From a virus: a DNA stretch of 39,147 nucleotides. Both the position numbers and the translations under genes were made by a program. Shown here piece after piece: positions 19,653-27,603 of this stretch. The stretch is taken from positions 1 through 39,147 of the IMG/VR virus record IMGVR_UViG_3300020446_000026; one strand, 5' to 3'. The notes under the pieces were generated by a model. It saw only the letters and a program-made list of their open reading frames with translations. It was not told where the DNA came from and ran no database searches. Numbering within the stretch: the stretch's first letter is position 1; each line of letters opens with the position of its first letter.

Positions 19653-21149
19653 ATGGCATATACGATAAACAGATACAACAATGCAACACTGAGTACAGTA
19701 GAAGACGGTACTTTAGATCAAACCACTGACCTTAAATTAGTTGGAAAAAACTATGCAGGTTATGGAGAAATACAAAACGAAAACTTTGTATTTTTGTTAG
19801 AAAATTTTAGCGGTGCAAACGCTCCGCCAAAGGCTATATCAGGACAAATGTGGTTTGATAGTGGAAACAGCAAATTAAAATTTTATGATGGAACTAAATG
19901 GCGTACTACAGGCGGCGCCGAAGTCAGTGCTAGTGCCCCTACTGGCTTGAAGGCTGGCGACTTTTGGTGGGATACCGGTAACGAACAATTATATGCTTAC
20001 AACGGAACTGATTTTATATTAATCGGGCCACAAGATGCAGGATCCGGCATAACACAAATGCAATCGAAAACAGTACGTGATGATGGAGGAACCAATCGAT
20101 CTATAATTGCTGCAACCGTAAATGATGAAGTAATATTTACAATTAGTGCAATACAATTTACTATAGATTCAACGGATGCTGAAAATGCTATTACAGGATT
20201 TGATGTAATAAGACGTGGACTTACACTTAAGAATACACAAAATAGTGCAGACGGTGTAACGACTACTGCTCATAGATTTCACGGCACAGCTACTAATTCA
20301 GAAAAATTAGGAGGAGTAGATGCATCTAATTTTGTACAGACTGGCTTAGCATCATTTACTACTCTCACAAGTTTTGCAGACATAGGTATTGCAATAGGTG
20401 ATTCAAGCGATTTAAAAATTAAAATTATAAATGATAACGAAGCAAGTATTGCTAATGATGTAGGTAAAACTATTAAATTAAGTGCAAAGCCATTAAGCGG
20501 TACCACAGAAAATATTTTACGTGTGCAAGCAGATGCAACACTTGCAGTGCTTCCAGGATTAGCAGGAGACGGCACAACAGTGCAGACTGTCACACTAGGA
20601 TCAACTACTGCGGCATTCAACAACGTCTTTGCAACAACGTTTACAGGTACAGCAACACAGGCAAACACCATACAAGTAGATGGAGGTAGTTATAGACAAG
20701 CTTCTGTATCTACTACACTACCAAACACTATTCCATGCAGAAATGCAAGTGGAAATATTACAGCAAATGTGTTTGACGGAATTGCTACAAGTTCACGGTT
20801 TGCTGACCTTGCAGAAAAGTATACAACAGAAGAAGAATTATTAGCAGGCACAGCGGTTGCAGTAGGCGGTGAGGCAGAAGTACGTCACGCAAAAGCAAGC
20901 GATATTTGTATTGGTGTAGTATCAACAGATCCTGGAATGATGATGAACTCAGAATCCGAAGGACAGTATATTGCATTAAAAGGTCGTGTACCTGTTAGAG
21001 TAAGAGGTGTCGTAGAAAAAGGACAACCAATATATGCATGGGAAGATGGGGTTTGTTCTACAGTACATACAACAGCAATGGTTGGCATAGCATTAGAATC
21101 AAGTGACGATGAGTCGGAAAAATTGATTGAATGTGTGTTGAAAGTATAA
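19653..21149 (+). CDS. Tail fibre protein, paralogue 3, 498 aa
   Basis: The ATG at 19653 has AGGGG at 19639-19643. The N-terminal ~230 residues repeat the module of the two preceding fibres (G-Q-M-W-F-D at 64-69, D-F-W-W-D-T near 103, a H-R-F-H-G-T-A region near 210). The middle is a short shaft. The last ~120 residues form a distinct domain opening with F-A-D-L-A-E-K-Y and containing I-A-L-K-G-R-V-P-V-R-V. This recalls C-terminal domains of other T4-like marine phage fibres and, weakly, autoproteolytic chaperone domains of the Peptidase_G2 type; no catalytic residue can be assigned. A late-type motif overlaps its stop codon. Confidence 0.85.
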   Translation: MAYTINRYNNATLSTVEDGTLDQTTDLKLVGKNYAGYGEIQNENFVFLLENFSGANAPPKAISGQMWFDSGNSKLKFYDGTKWRTTGGAEVSASAPTGLKAGDFWWDTGNEQLYAYNGTDFILIGPQDAGSGITQMQSKTVRDDGGTNRSIIAATVNDEVIFTISAIQFTIDSTDAENAITGFDVIRRGLTLKNTQNSADGVTTTAHRFHGTATNSEKLGGVDASNFVQTGLASFTTLTSFADIGIAIGDSSDLKIKIINDNEASIANDVGKTIKLSAKPLSGTTENILRVQADATLAVLPGLAGDGTTVQTVTLGSTTAAFNNVFATTFTGTATQANTIQVDGGSYRQASVSTTLPNTIPCRNASGNITANVFDGIATSSRFADLAEKYTTEEELLAGTAVAVGGEAEVRHAKASDICIGVVSTDPGMMMNSESEGQYIALKGRVPVRVRGVVEKGQPIYAWEDGVCSTVHTTAMVGIALESSDDESEKLIECVLKV

Positions 21150-21152
21150 ATA
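21145..21152 (+). promoter_or_regulatory. T4 late promoter consensus TATAAATA
   Basis: A perfect TATAAATA, the T4 late consensus, lies across the stop codon of the third fibre gene (TAA 21147-21149), 73 bases before the next ATG. It stands 25 bases upstream of a sigma70-type promoter that drives the same gene, so the 279-residue gene may be read both early and late. Confidence 0.6.
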
Positions 21153-21176
21153 AATATACGTAGTTAATAAAAAGTG

Positions 21177-21205
21177 TTGACTTAAAGCATTGTTTGTATT
21201 ATAAT
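21177..21205 (+). promoter_or_regulatory. Sigma70-type promoter TTGACT-17-TATAAT
   Basis: TTGACT at 21177-21182, a 17-base spacer and a perfect TATAAT at 21200-21205 form a near-consensus host-type promoter. Transcription would start near 21212, giving a very short leader containing AGGAG at 21214-21218 before the ATG at 21226. Its TTGACTT -35 end and 17-base spacer recur in the promoters at 22069 and 38018. Confidence 0.85.
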
Positions 21206-21225
21206 AAACGGATAGGAGATTATAT

Positions 21226-22065
21226 ATGCCAGTTCAAAATGCCCCAATTACTGCAAATGATTACAACACGGTGCAGAGTCGAATTAACACGATTATGAAC
21301 ACCGATTATGGACAATCGTTGCTAAGTGGACAGGTATCTGTAGGCGAAATAGTTACAGATGATCAACTAGACAATCTACGAATAGATATTACAAAAGCAT
21401 ATACACATCAGCAAGGAACTGGACCTACAATTACAGATGTAGATACAGGCGATACAATACTTGCGGCACATCTAACAAATTATGAAAATATAATGTCAAC
21501 TGTTGAATCTAATTTATATTTAATAGGATCTGGACAATTTTCAGTAGAGCCAGGAATTAGTAGTCCAAGAACAACAGGTTGGAATAGCACATTAGAACAT
21601 AGAGTTTTGATTTCTTATGGTTCAGAACTTGCTAAAACACAATTTTTTAAAGCAGGTGGAGAAGTTAGATTTACTGCAAGTCAATCAGGAGGCTCAAGTT
21701 CTATTAATGTTGACTGGCGTAACATGTTAGCAAACATGGGCACTATCAAAATGAATTATACACAAACAACCTCAACAGGTTCGGGTACAGGAAGTAATAT
21801 TGGACAACAAGATTTGACAGGATCCTATCAAACAATTTTTACAAAAACAGGTTCAGGTGCTTATGCAGCGAACGATTACATTGTGCAAGCCCGAAACCAA
21901 ACAGGCGCAATACAGGTTAGAATATATTTCCAAGATGATAAGGGCGGTAATCCAGATGAAAACGTAACTGGTACAACTACAAGTAATGTACAGCATTTAA
22001 GAGCATCTGGTTCTAATGTCTCTTTACCTGCACCTACCTACACAAATCAAGCCACACTACAATAA
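21226..22065 (+). CDS. Probable virion structural protein, 279 aa
   Basis: The ATG at 21226 has a good AGGAG 8 bases upstream. Residues 1 to about 115 look helical and polar (N-terminal Y-N-T-V-Q-S-R-I-N-T pattern). The C-terminal two thirds are Gly/Ser/Thr-rich and beta-type, with a low-complexity T-G-S-G-T-G-S run near 188. There is no signal peptide, membrane helix or enzymatic motif. The composition and the position directly after three fibre genes suggest a tail or fibre-associated virion protein. No named family is recognised. Unlike its upstream neighbours it has its own strong sigma70-type promoter as well as a late motif. Confidence 0.65.
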   Translation: MPVQNAPITANDYNTVQSRINTIMNTDYGQSLLSGQVSVGEIVTDDQLDNLRIDITKAYTHQQGTGPTITDVDTGDTILAAHLTNYENIMSTVESNLYLIGSGQFSVEPGISSPRTTGWNSTLEHRVLISYGSELAKTQFFKAGGEVRFTASQSGGSSSINVDWRNMLANMGTIKMNYTQTTSTGSGTGSNIGQQDLTGSYQTIFTKTGSGAYAANDYIVQARNQTGAIQVRIYFQDDKGGNPDENVTGTTTSNVQHLRASGSNVSLPAPTYTNQATLQ

Positions 22066-22068
22066 TTC

Positions 22069-22097
22069 TTGACTTTTACAAGTGCTTCCTGTATACT
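22069..22097 (+). promoter_or_regulatory. Sigma70-type promoter TTGACT-17-TATACT
   Basis: TTGACT at 22069-22074 and TATACT at 22092-22097 are separated by 17 bases. The promoter begins only 4 bases after the preceding stop. AGGAGG at 22106-22111 sits 5 bases before the ATG at 22117. It is the likely driver of the eight-gene glycosyltransferase/radical SAM cluster to 28297, since no later promoter or gap is seen there. Confidence 0.85.
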
Positions 22098-22116
22098 AGC
22101 ACTATAGGAGGATCTC

Positions 22117-22458
22117 ATGGAATCAAAATTAGAAAAAGCATTAGAGTATGCGAATTTTTCGCAAACATTGCAAAACCAAAAAAACATTCTTTTAAAACAA
22201 TATCAAGATAATTGTTATTATTATCAGGATGGATGTGCATTTGAAGTAACTCCTAATTTAATTACATTTTGTAATTTTATAGTATCAAAAGATAAACCTT
22301 TAGTATTACTTGATAGTAATGACACGCCTGTACAAATTGAAAATCCAAAAAAATTCATTGACGATATTGTGGACGTATATGTACAAAGTACCAACAAATA
22401 CTTAACACAATATAATAAATTTAAAAAAAATAAAAAAGTCCAAGGATTACTAGATTAA
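22117..22458 (+). CDS. Small protein of unknown function, 113 aa
   Basis: Start ATG with a perfect AGGAGG ribosome site at 22106-22111. The protein is mostly polar: a helical, coiled-coil-prone first 30 residues (M-E-S-K-L-E-K-A-L), a Tyr-rich patch Y-Y-Y at 34-36, a hydrophobic middle and a Lys-rich end. Two cysteines (33 and 40) flank the Tyr patch and a third is near 52; they form no known metal site. I recall similar short proteins in T4-like marine phages but know no function. As first gene of the cluster it is the best translated, and its stop overlaps the next start (ATGA). Confidence 0.75.
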   Translation: MESKLEKALEYANFSQTLQNQKNILLKQYQDNCYYYQDGCAFEVTPNLITFCNFIVSKDKPLVLLDSNDTPVQIENPKKFIDDIVDVYVQSTNKYLTQYNKFKKNKKVQGLLD

Positions 22459-23297
22459 TGAAAAAAGGTGTTTTGCTTTTTGCTAATAATAATGAACAAA
22501 TAGATTATATAAAGCAAGCAATATTTTGTGCAAAGCGTATAAAACGTTTTACAAAGTTACATGTAACACTTGTCACTGACGATGTTCAACATCTTAAAAA
22601 GTTTCCTTTTTATAAAAAATACATTAATAAAATTATAAAAGCACAATCCTCTAAAGAAACACAACAGAAAAAATTTTATGACGGAGATTCATATATAGAT
22701 GCTACTTGGAAAAATTTTTCACGTGCAACTTGCTATGACATCACTCCCTATGAACAAACTTTAGTTATAGATACTGACTTTATTATCAATAGTCCAAGTA
22801 TTTTAGAATGTTTTAAAACTAATCACGATTTTTTAATTAATAGATTTGCATTTGATTTGAATACAGTACGAGATAGTTCAACAGAACTTTTAGTCAGCAA
22901 TACAAGCATTCCAATGTACTGGGCTACAGTATTTTATTTTACAAAAACAACTAAAACAAAAATCCTTTTTAATCTAATACAACATATAAGGAATAATTGG
23001 AGCTACTATAAATTATTGTATAATATTGTTTCTAACACTTATAGGAACGATTTTGCATTTAGTATTGCTCTTCATATACTTAGTAATCATCAATCAATAG
23101 TCTGGCCTAAAGTTTTGCCAACTTTGTATATGATTACAGGTAAAGATACACTTTTAAACATAGAAGATACAAAGATGACATTACTTTTGCAACAAGGTCA
23201 AAAAGAAATTGCTTGTTCAATAACAGGATCAGATTTACATATAATGAATAAATTTAGTTTAGATAGATACGTAGATAAGGATTTTGCAAATGAATAA
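22458..23297 (+). CDS. GT-A-like glycosyltransferase, 279 aa
   Basis: The ATG overlaps the previous stop. The protein has a GT-A nucleotide-sugar fold pattern: a first beta-strand with F-A-N-N-N (8-12), a strand ending V-T-D-D (39-42), and a D-T-D motif at 105-107 preceded by L-V-I, the expected metal/nucleotide-sugar DxD site. The layout resembles GT8-like enzymes, which transfer a sugar from UDP- or similar donors. It pairs with the next gene, which has the same organisation and clear similarity, so the two arose by duplication. Donor and acceptor are unknown; the context suggests a surface glycan or a virion protein. Confidence 0.7.
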   Translation: MKKGVLLFANNNEQIDYIKQAIFCAKRIKRFTKLHVTLVTDDVQHLKKFPFYKKYINKIIKAQSSKETQQKKFYDGDSYIDATWKNFSRATCYDITPYEQTLVIDTDFIINSPSILECFKTNHDFLINRFAFDLNTVRDSSTELLVSNTSIPMYWATVFYFTKTTKTKILFNLIQHIRNNWSYYKLLYNIVSNTYRNDFAFSIALHILSNHQSIVWPKVLPTLYMITGKDTLLNIEDTKMTLLLQQGQKEIACSITGSDLHIMNKFSLDRYVDKDFANE

Positions 23298-24093
23298 AGG
23301 ATTTTGTATTTTAGCAGAAAATAACTATAAAACTGACTATGTACGTCAAGCATATGGATTAGCATGTAGTATACATAAAAATAATAAAAATCAAAATGTA
23401 AGCCTAATCACAGACGATAACGTACCAGAACAATATAAACATGTGTTTGATAAAATTATTCCTATTCCTTGGGGCAACCTTGCTGTAAATAGTGATTGGA
23501 AAATAGAAAATAGATGGAAAGTTTATCATTTGACACCTTATGAGAATACTATTGTAATGGATGCAGATATGTTAATACTTGAAGATATTAATAATTGGTG
23601 GTACGAATGTAGTGAACACAGTGTAGCTTTTACGACTGATGTGCTTACATATAGGAAAGATGTAGTGACTACAAAATATTATAGAAAAACATTTGTTGAA
23701 AATAATTTACCAAATTTGTATAGTGGACTGTACTACTTTAAAAAAAGCAATATTGCTAAAGAGTTTTTTACCTTGGTAGAAATTATTAGTAAAGATTGGC
23801 AAATTTTTTATGACAAGTTTGCACCTAAAAGCAAACAAAAATGGCAAAGTTTTGATTTAAACTGTGCTATTGCTTACAAATTATTAGATTTACCTACTTT
23901 AAAAACTCCACTCACATTTACACATATGAAGCCACACGCCCAACATTGGGAAAATGTTCCAGAAAAATGGACTGATTATTTAGATGTATATTTAGACGAG
24001 CATATATATTTAGGTAATTTTACACAAAAAGGTGTTTTGCATTATGTTGAAGATGAATTTTTAACCGATGAATTATTGGAGTATTTAAAATAA
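23290..24093 (+). CDS. GT-A-like glycosyltransferase, paralogue, 267 aa
   Basis: I chose the ATG at 23290 because AAGGA at 23277-23281 is 8 bases upstream; a TTG at 23284 would add only two residues. The gene overlaps the previous one by 8 bases. Features mirror the neighbour: A-E-N-N near 9-12, S-L-I-T-D-D at 38-43 and a D-A-D-M motif at 91-94, the probable metal-binding DxD. Toward the C-terminus, H-M-K-P-H near 216 is reminiscent of the His/Lys-Pro region that closes GT8 active sites. It is better conserved around the DxD than its partner. A soluble glycosyltransferase of unknown donor is the best call. Confidence 0.72.
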   Translation: MNKGFCILAENNYKTDYVRQAYGLACSIHKNNKNQNVSLITDDNVPEQYKHVFDKIIPIPWGNLAVNSDWKIENRWKVYHLTPYENTIVMDADMLILEDINNWWYECSEHSVAFTTDVLTYRKDVVTTKYYRKTFVENNLPNLYSGLYYFKKSNIAKEFFTLVEIISKDWQIFYDKFAPKSKQKWQSFDLNCAIAYKLLDLPTLKTPLTFTHMKPHAQHWENVPEKWTDYLDVYLDEHIYLGNFTQKGVLHYVEDEFLTDELLEYLK

Positions 24094-24608
24094 TGTTGTA
24101 TGTTGGTTTTGATACTACTGGAAAAGTTATTAAAATTACAAATGAACCTGATAATATTTTGCAATATTTAGAAATAAGTTCTGAGATGTTTGACAAGTTC
24201 GCAGAAGCAGTTGAAAACATTGACGATTACGTAGTAGTAAAAAAACATGATTATGTTCTTGAAAAGAAAGATGGTAAACAAACTTTATACGGTAACATAT
24301 TAACACTAGGAATGACAAACCAAAAAAAACCTAACAGCATATATATTATACAAAATCCTAAATCTAAAAATTTTAGTATAACACACACATTTACTGATGG
24401 GAAGTTGCCGCCTTCTCATATCTATAAAAAGTTTTTTGTTACAAACTTAAATAATGCTAACAAATTATTATGCACACTGGAATGCAAGTTCGAAGATTTC
24501 TTACACACGCCATATTTTTTTGACACAAAATATTTTAATGAATGTAAAATTATTACACAACCTGATATGCAAAGTTATTACCATACAATAGGAGAAACAA
24601 TTGAATAG
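24093..24608 (+). CDS. Protein of unknown function, 171 aa
   Basis: The ATG overlaps the previous stop (TAATG), with GGAG at 24078-24081. The protein is soluble with alternating strands and short helices, beginning M-L-Y-V-G-F-D-T-T-G. Three cysteines, about 135, 139 and 159, are not in a recognised metal-binding pattern. No signal peptide, membrane segment or known motif is visible. Between the paired GT-A enzymes and the DGD glycosyltransferase-like protein, it may accompany glycan synthesis, but that rests on position only. Confidence 0.75.
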   Translation: MLYVGFDTTGKVIKITNEPDNILQYLEISSEMFDKFAEAVENIDDYVVVKKHDYVLEKKDGKQTLYGNILTLGMTNQKKPNSIYIIQNPKSKNFSITHTFTDGKLPPSHIYKKFFVTNLNNANKLLCTLECKFEDFLHTPYFFDTKYFNECKIITQPDMQSYYHTIGETIE

Positions 24609-25482
24609 TATCAAAGTTTTAGATTGTGATATTGTTTTTCTTTCATATGATGAGCCTAATGCAGAAAAGAATTATGCTGATCTACTTACAAAAGTTCCGC
24701 ATGCAAAAAGAATACATGGTGTAGAAGGCAGTGATGCAGCTCACAAAGCCTGTGCAGACATATCAGAAACAAAACACTTTGTAACTGTAGATGGCGATAC
24801 TGTTATTGATGCAAACTTTTTAAACGTTGTCTTAGATCTAGATGCATTAGGTGTGGATGATGACTATCAGTTCAGCTGGTGTGGTAACATTGACATTAAT
24901 GGTTTAAAATATGGAAACGGCAGTTTAAAAATGTGGACTAAAGATTTTGTTTCTAACATGAAAACACATGAAAATACAGACGGGTCAGACGATACACTTA
25001 TAGAGTTTTGTTATTTCGACAACTACTATCAACTAAATGAAAATTATTCTACCAGCATAATAAGTTCCACACCGCATCAGGCTTGGAGGGCAGGTTTTAG
25101 AGAAGGTGTTAAGATGTCACTTAATAGAGGTACAAAAGTACAGGATCTTGCAAACAACATTTGGTGGCAAAATTATAATAGGCTACTTGTGTGGTTAAAT
25201 ATTGGGGCAGATGTAAACAATGGATTATATGCTATTATGGGAGCTAGAGATGGTTGCCAAAAAATATTAACAACCGATTGGGATCATTCTGTAACAAGAG
25301 ATTTCGAATGGCTAAATGCATATTGGAAAGAAATAAAAAATTTAGATGTGGTACAAATGATTGCACAGTATGGTGAAGTGTTACAAGAGCAAGGATTACC
25401 AATTAGTAAAACAGCATTAGATGCTGAACAAAGTAGATTCTTTAAAACAGTATATGCACCTCCATCTAGGAGAGTACGGTGA
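24601..25482 (+). CDS. Glycosyltransferase-like protein (DGD family), 293 aa
   Basis: The start is TTG at 24601 with GGAG at 24591-24594; no ATG is suitably placed, and the 8-base overlap with the previous gene fits the cluster. The protein opens with a strand I-V-F-L-S-Y-D-E-P-N (11-20), then a helix, and a V-D-G-D-T motif at 63-67 in the position of a GT-A DxD. A W-R-A-G-F-R-E motif near 161 and an F-E-W-L motif near 238 are shared with the 230-residue protein at 26911. Similar proteins occur in T4-like cyanophages. Glycosyltransferase activity is inferred from the fold pattern. Confidence 0.65.
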   Translation: MNSIKVLDCDIVFLSYDEPNAEKNYADLLTKVPHAKRIHGVEGSDAAHKACADISETKHFVTVDGDTVIDANFLNVVLDLDALGVDDDYQFSWCGNIDINGLKYGNGSLKMWTKDFVSNMKTHENTDGSDDTLIEFCYFDNYYQLNENYSTSIISSTPHQAWRAGFREGVKMSLNRGTKVQDLANNIWWQNYNRLLVWLNIGADVNNGLYAIMGARDGCQKILTTDWDHSVTRDFEWLNAYWKEIKNLDVVQMIAQYGEVLQEQGLPISKTALDAEQSRFFKTVYAPPSRRVR

Positions 25483-26918
25483 AGAAACAGTTACAAGCCA
25501 AAGATCTTGCAAGGAGTTTCAGAGATGATAAGAATAATCCTAAAAAATTAGCTATCCTTAAACAGCATTTAGATAATGTTGGGCCTGGATTTTGTCTAGC
25601 AAAATGGACACAAGTAACAACTCATCTAGGTAGTGGTATAACACATAGTTGTCATCATGTAGGTGCACATAAAATAAAATTAGACGAGCTTGCAAAAGAT
25701 CCAGGTGCATTACACAATACTGAATTTAAAAAAGAACGCAGACAGGAGATGCTTAACGGACATCGTCCTGTAGAGTGCGATTATTGTTGGAGAATTGAAG
25801 ATAACAGTAAACACTATAGTGATAGAATAACCAAGAGTATACAGAATTGGAGTTTACCTTATCTACACGATATAATGTTAAGTAAGGGCGATGAAAATAT
25901 ATACCCTAAATATGTTGAAATAAGTTTTAGCAATGTTTGCAATTTTAAGTGTGCATATTGCGGACCAGCTTTTAGTAGTAAATGGACAGAAGAAGTAAAA
26001 GAAAAAGGTTCCTATAAATTTACAGATCAAAAAGGTAACAAAAGAGAGTTTGGTTTTATTGATCCTAATGAAGTACAATACCTAGAGAGAGAACATAATC
26101 CTTATATTGATGCATTTTGGAAATGGTTTCCCGAAGCAGTAAAGCATATGCATGTATTTAGAATAACTGGCGGAGAGCCGTTATTGAGTAAACACACTAT
26201 GAAAGTTATAGATTACTTACTAGATAATCCTCAACCTAAGTTAGAATTTGCAATTAATACTAATGCATGTCCTCCTGATAAAATTTGGAAAAGATTTATC
26301 AAGAAGGTAAATGATTTAATTGCAAATGACTGTATTAAAACTTTGACAGTTTTTACAAGTGCAGAAGCAAAAGGTAAACAAAATAATTACATACGGTTTG
26401 GCATGGATTATGACCTATGGCTCAGTAATTTACGAATGCTCTTACATCACACAAAAAAAGTTAAATTAAGTATCATGTGTGCAGTGAATATGTTAAGTAC
26501 AACAACACTTCACTTACTTATAAGAGATATACAAAAATTAAGAAAAAATTCTGTGAGAGTAAATATAGATTTTGCATATGTGAGAAATCCTAAATTTTTA
26601 GACATTAGAATCACACCAAAAGAATTATTAGATGAATATGTAGAAGGTATTTTAGAATCTCTTGAACATCGTATAGAAGAAGTACGTAAAGAAAGAAATC
26701 CTAACGATCAATGGATGATAGAAACAGAAAAATTTTTGCGTATATACAATAGTGTAAATGCATTGCGTGATAAGGAAGATCCAAGGGAACTAGAATTAAC
26801 AAGATATAATTTTGTAGAATACATTACAGAATATGACAAAAGAAAAGGAACAAATTTTAAAGAAACTTTTCCAGAATTCGTTCCTTATTTTGATAAATGG
26901 GCTTTTACAAATGTTTGA
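25479..26918 (+). CDS. Radical SAM protein with N-terminal twitch domain, 479 aa
   Basis: The start is GTG at 25479, overlapping the previous stop, with AGGAGA at 25468-25473. Four N-terminal cysteines (39, 58, 100, 103; the last two as C-x-x-C-W) form a twitch-type auxiliary Fe-S domain. The radical SAM CxxxCxxC is at 154/158/161 (C-N-F-K-C-A-Y-C), followed by R-I-T-G-G-E-P near 228-234, the SAM-binding GGE motif. The architecture matches the 'twitch domain-containing radical SAM protein' group seen in marine phages and bacteria. The reaction is not known; such enzymes use SAM radical chemistry on peptides or small molecules. Two paralogous glycosyltransferase-like genes flank it. Confidence 0.85.
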   Translation: MKKQLQAKDLARSFRDDKNNPKKLAILKQHLDNVGPGFCLAKWTQVTTHLGSGITHSCHHVGAHKIKLDELAKDPGALHNTEFKKERRQEMLNGHRPVECDYCWRIEDNSKHYSDRITKSIQNWSLPYLHDIMLSKGDENIYPKYVEISFSNVCNFKCAYCGPAFSSKWTEEVKEKGSYKFTDQKGNKREFGFIDPNEVQYLEREHNPYIDAFWKWFPEAVKHMHVFRITGGEPLLSKHTMKVIDYLLDNPQPKLEFAINTNACPPDKIWKRFIKKVNDLIANDCIKTLTVFTSAEAKGKQNNYIRFGMDYDLWLSNLRMLLHHTKKVKLSIMCAVNMLSTTTLHLLIRDIQKLRKNSVRVNIDFAYVRNPKFLDIRITPKELLDEYVEGILESLEHRIEEVRKERNPNDQWMIETEKFLRIYNSVNALRDKEDPRELELTRYNFVEYITEYDKRKGTNFKETFPEFVPYFDKWAFTNV

Positions 26919-27603
26919 CGTGGTTTACATAAGTTACAAAGAACCAAATAGAGAAAAAAGATTAAGTCAATTAAAAGACAGAATACCTTTTATAAAACAT
27001 GTGACAGGTGTAAAAGGAATACATAATGCACACATAAAAGCGGCACAACTTTGTGATACCAAAATGTTTTATGTTATAGATGGGGACGCAGATCTTTTAG
27101 ATACTTTTGATTTTGATGAAAATTTTAAACATAATTTTAATGTGTCATACGATACTGTGTATGTTTGGCAAAGTATTAATCCTATCAATGATTTGGTATA
27201 TGGCTATGGCGGTGTAAAATTATTTCCAAAAGAATTAGTTTTAAAAATGGATAAAAGTTCAAATGATATGACAACTAGTATCAGCGAAAATTTTTGTGTT
27301 GTAGAACAAATAAGCAATAAAACATCTTTTAACACTGATAAATTAAGTACATGGCGTAGTGCTTTTAGAGAATGTGCTAAGTTAGCAAGCAAAACAATTG
27401 ATAGACAAGATGAAGGAGAAACAAATGAAAGACTCAAAACTTGGACAACCGTGGGACACGATAGACCATATGGCGAATACGCTTTGGCAGGCGCTACCGC
27501 TGGTATGGAGTTTGGCCTTTCTAGGGGGTCTGATCTTGGGCTAATAAATGATTGGGAATGGTTAGAGAATGAGTACAAAAAGAATAGTTGCATTCGGTTG
27601 TAG
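26911..27603 (+). CDS. Glycosyltransferase-like protein (DGD family), 230 aa
   Basis: The frame is open further upstream, but the ATG at 26911 is preferred: the protein then begins M-F-D-V-V-Y-I-S-Y-K-E-P-N, matching the start of the 293-residue paralogue, and overlaps the previous gene by only 8 bases. The candidate DxD is D-G-D at 57-59. W-R-S-A-F-R-E near 150 and W-E-W-L near the end match the paralogue. It is about 60 residues shorter, missing part of the C-terminal half. Probable GT-A-like enzyme with unknown donor and acceptor. The SGNH hydrolase gene overlaps its last 35 bases. Confidence 0.65.
   Translation: MFDVVYISYKEPNREKRLSQLKDRIPFIKHVTGVKGIHNAHIKAAQLCDTKMFYVIDGDADLLDTFDFDENFKHNFNVSYDTVYVWQSINPINDLVYGYGGVKLFPKELVLKMDKSSNDMTTSISENFCVVEQISNKTSFNTDKLSTWRSAFRECAKLASKTIDRQDEGETNERLKTWTTVGHDRPYGEYALAGATAGMEFGLSRGSDLGLINDWEWLENEYKKNSCIRL

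Noticed and set aside
20279-20671. 130-codon open frame on the minus strand inside the third tail-fibre gene
   Set aside because: It lies wholly antisense to a well-supported gene, has no ribosome site, and its Ala/Val/Ser-rich translation is what the reverse of a Gly/Thr/Ala-rich fibre gives.
15679-21149. Diversity-generating retroelement target in the fibre genes
   Set aside because: No reverse transcriptase or template-like repeat is present in the window.
26833-26910. 26-residue N-terminal extension of the 230-residue glycosyltransferase-like protein
   Set aside because: It overlaps the radical SAM gene fully and has no counterpart in the paralogue, which aligns from the ATG at 26911.
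27204-27593. 129-codon open frame on the minus strand opposite the 230-residue glycosyltransferase-like gene
   Set aside because: Antisense shadow; the + strand frame has a conserved paralogue at 24601 while the minus frame has no recognisable motif.
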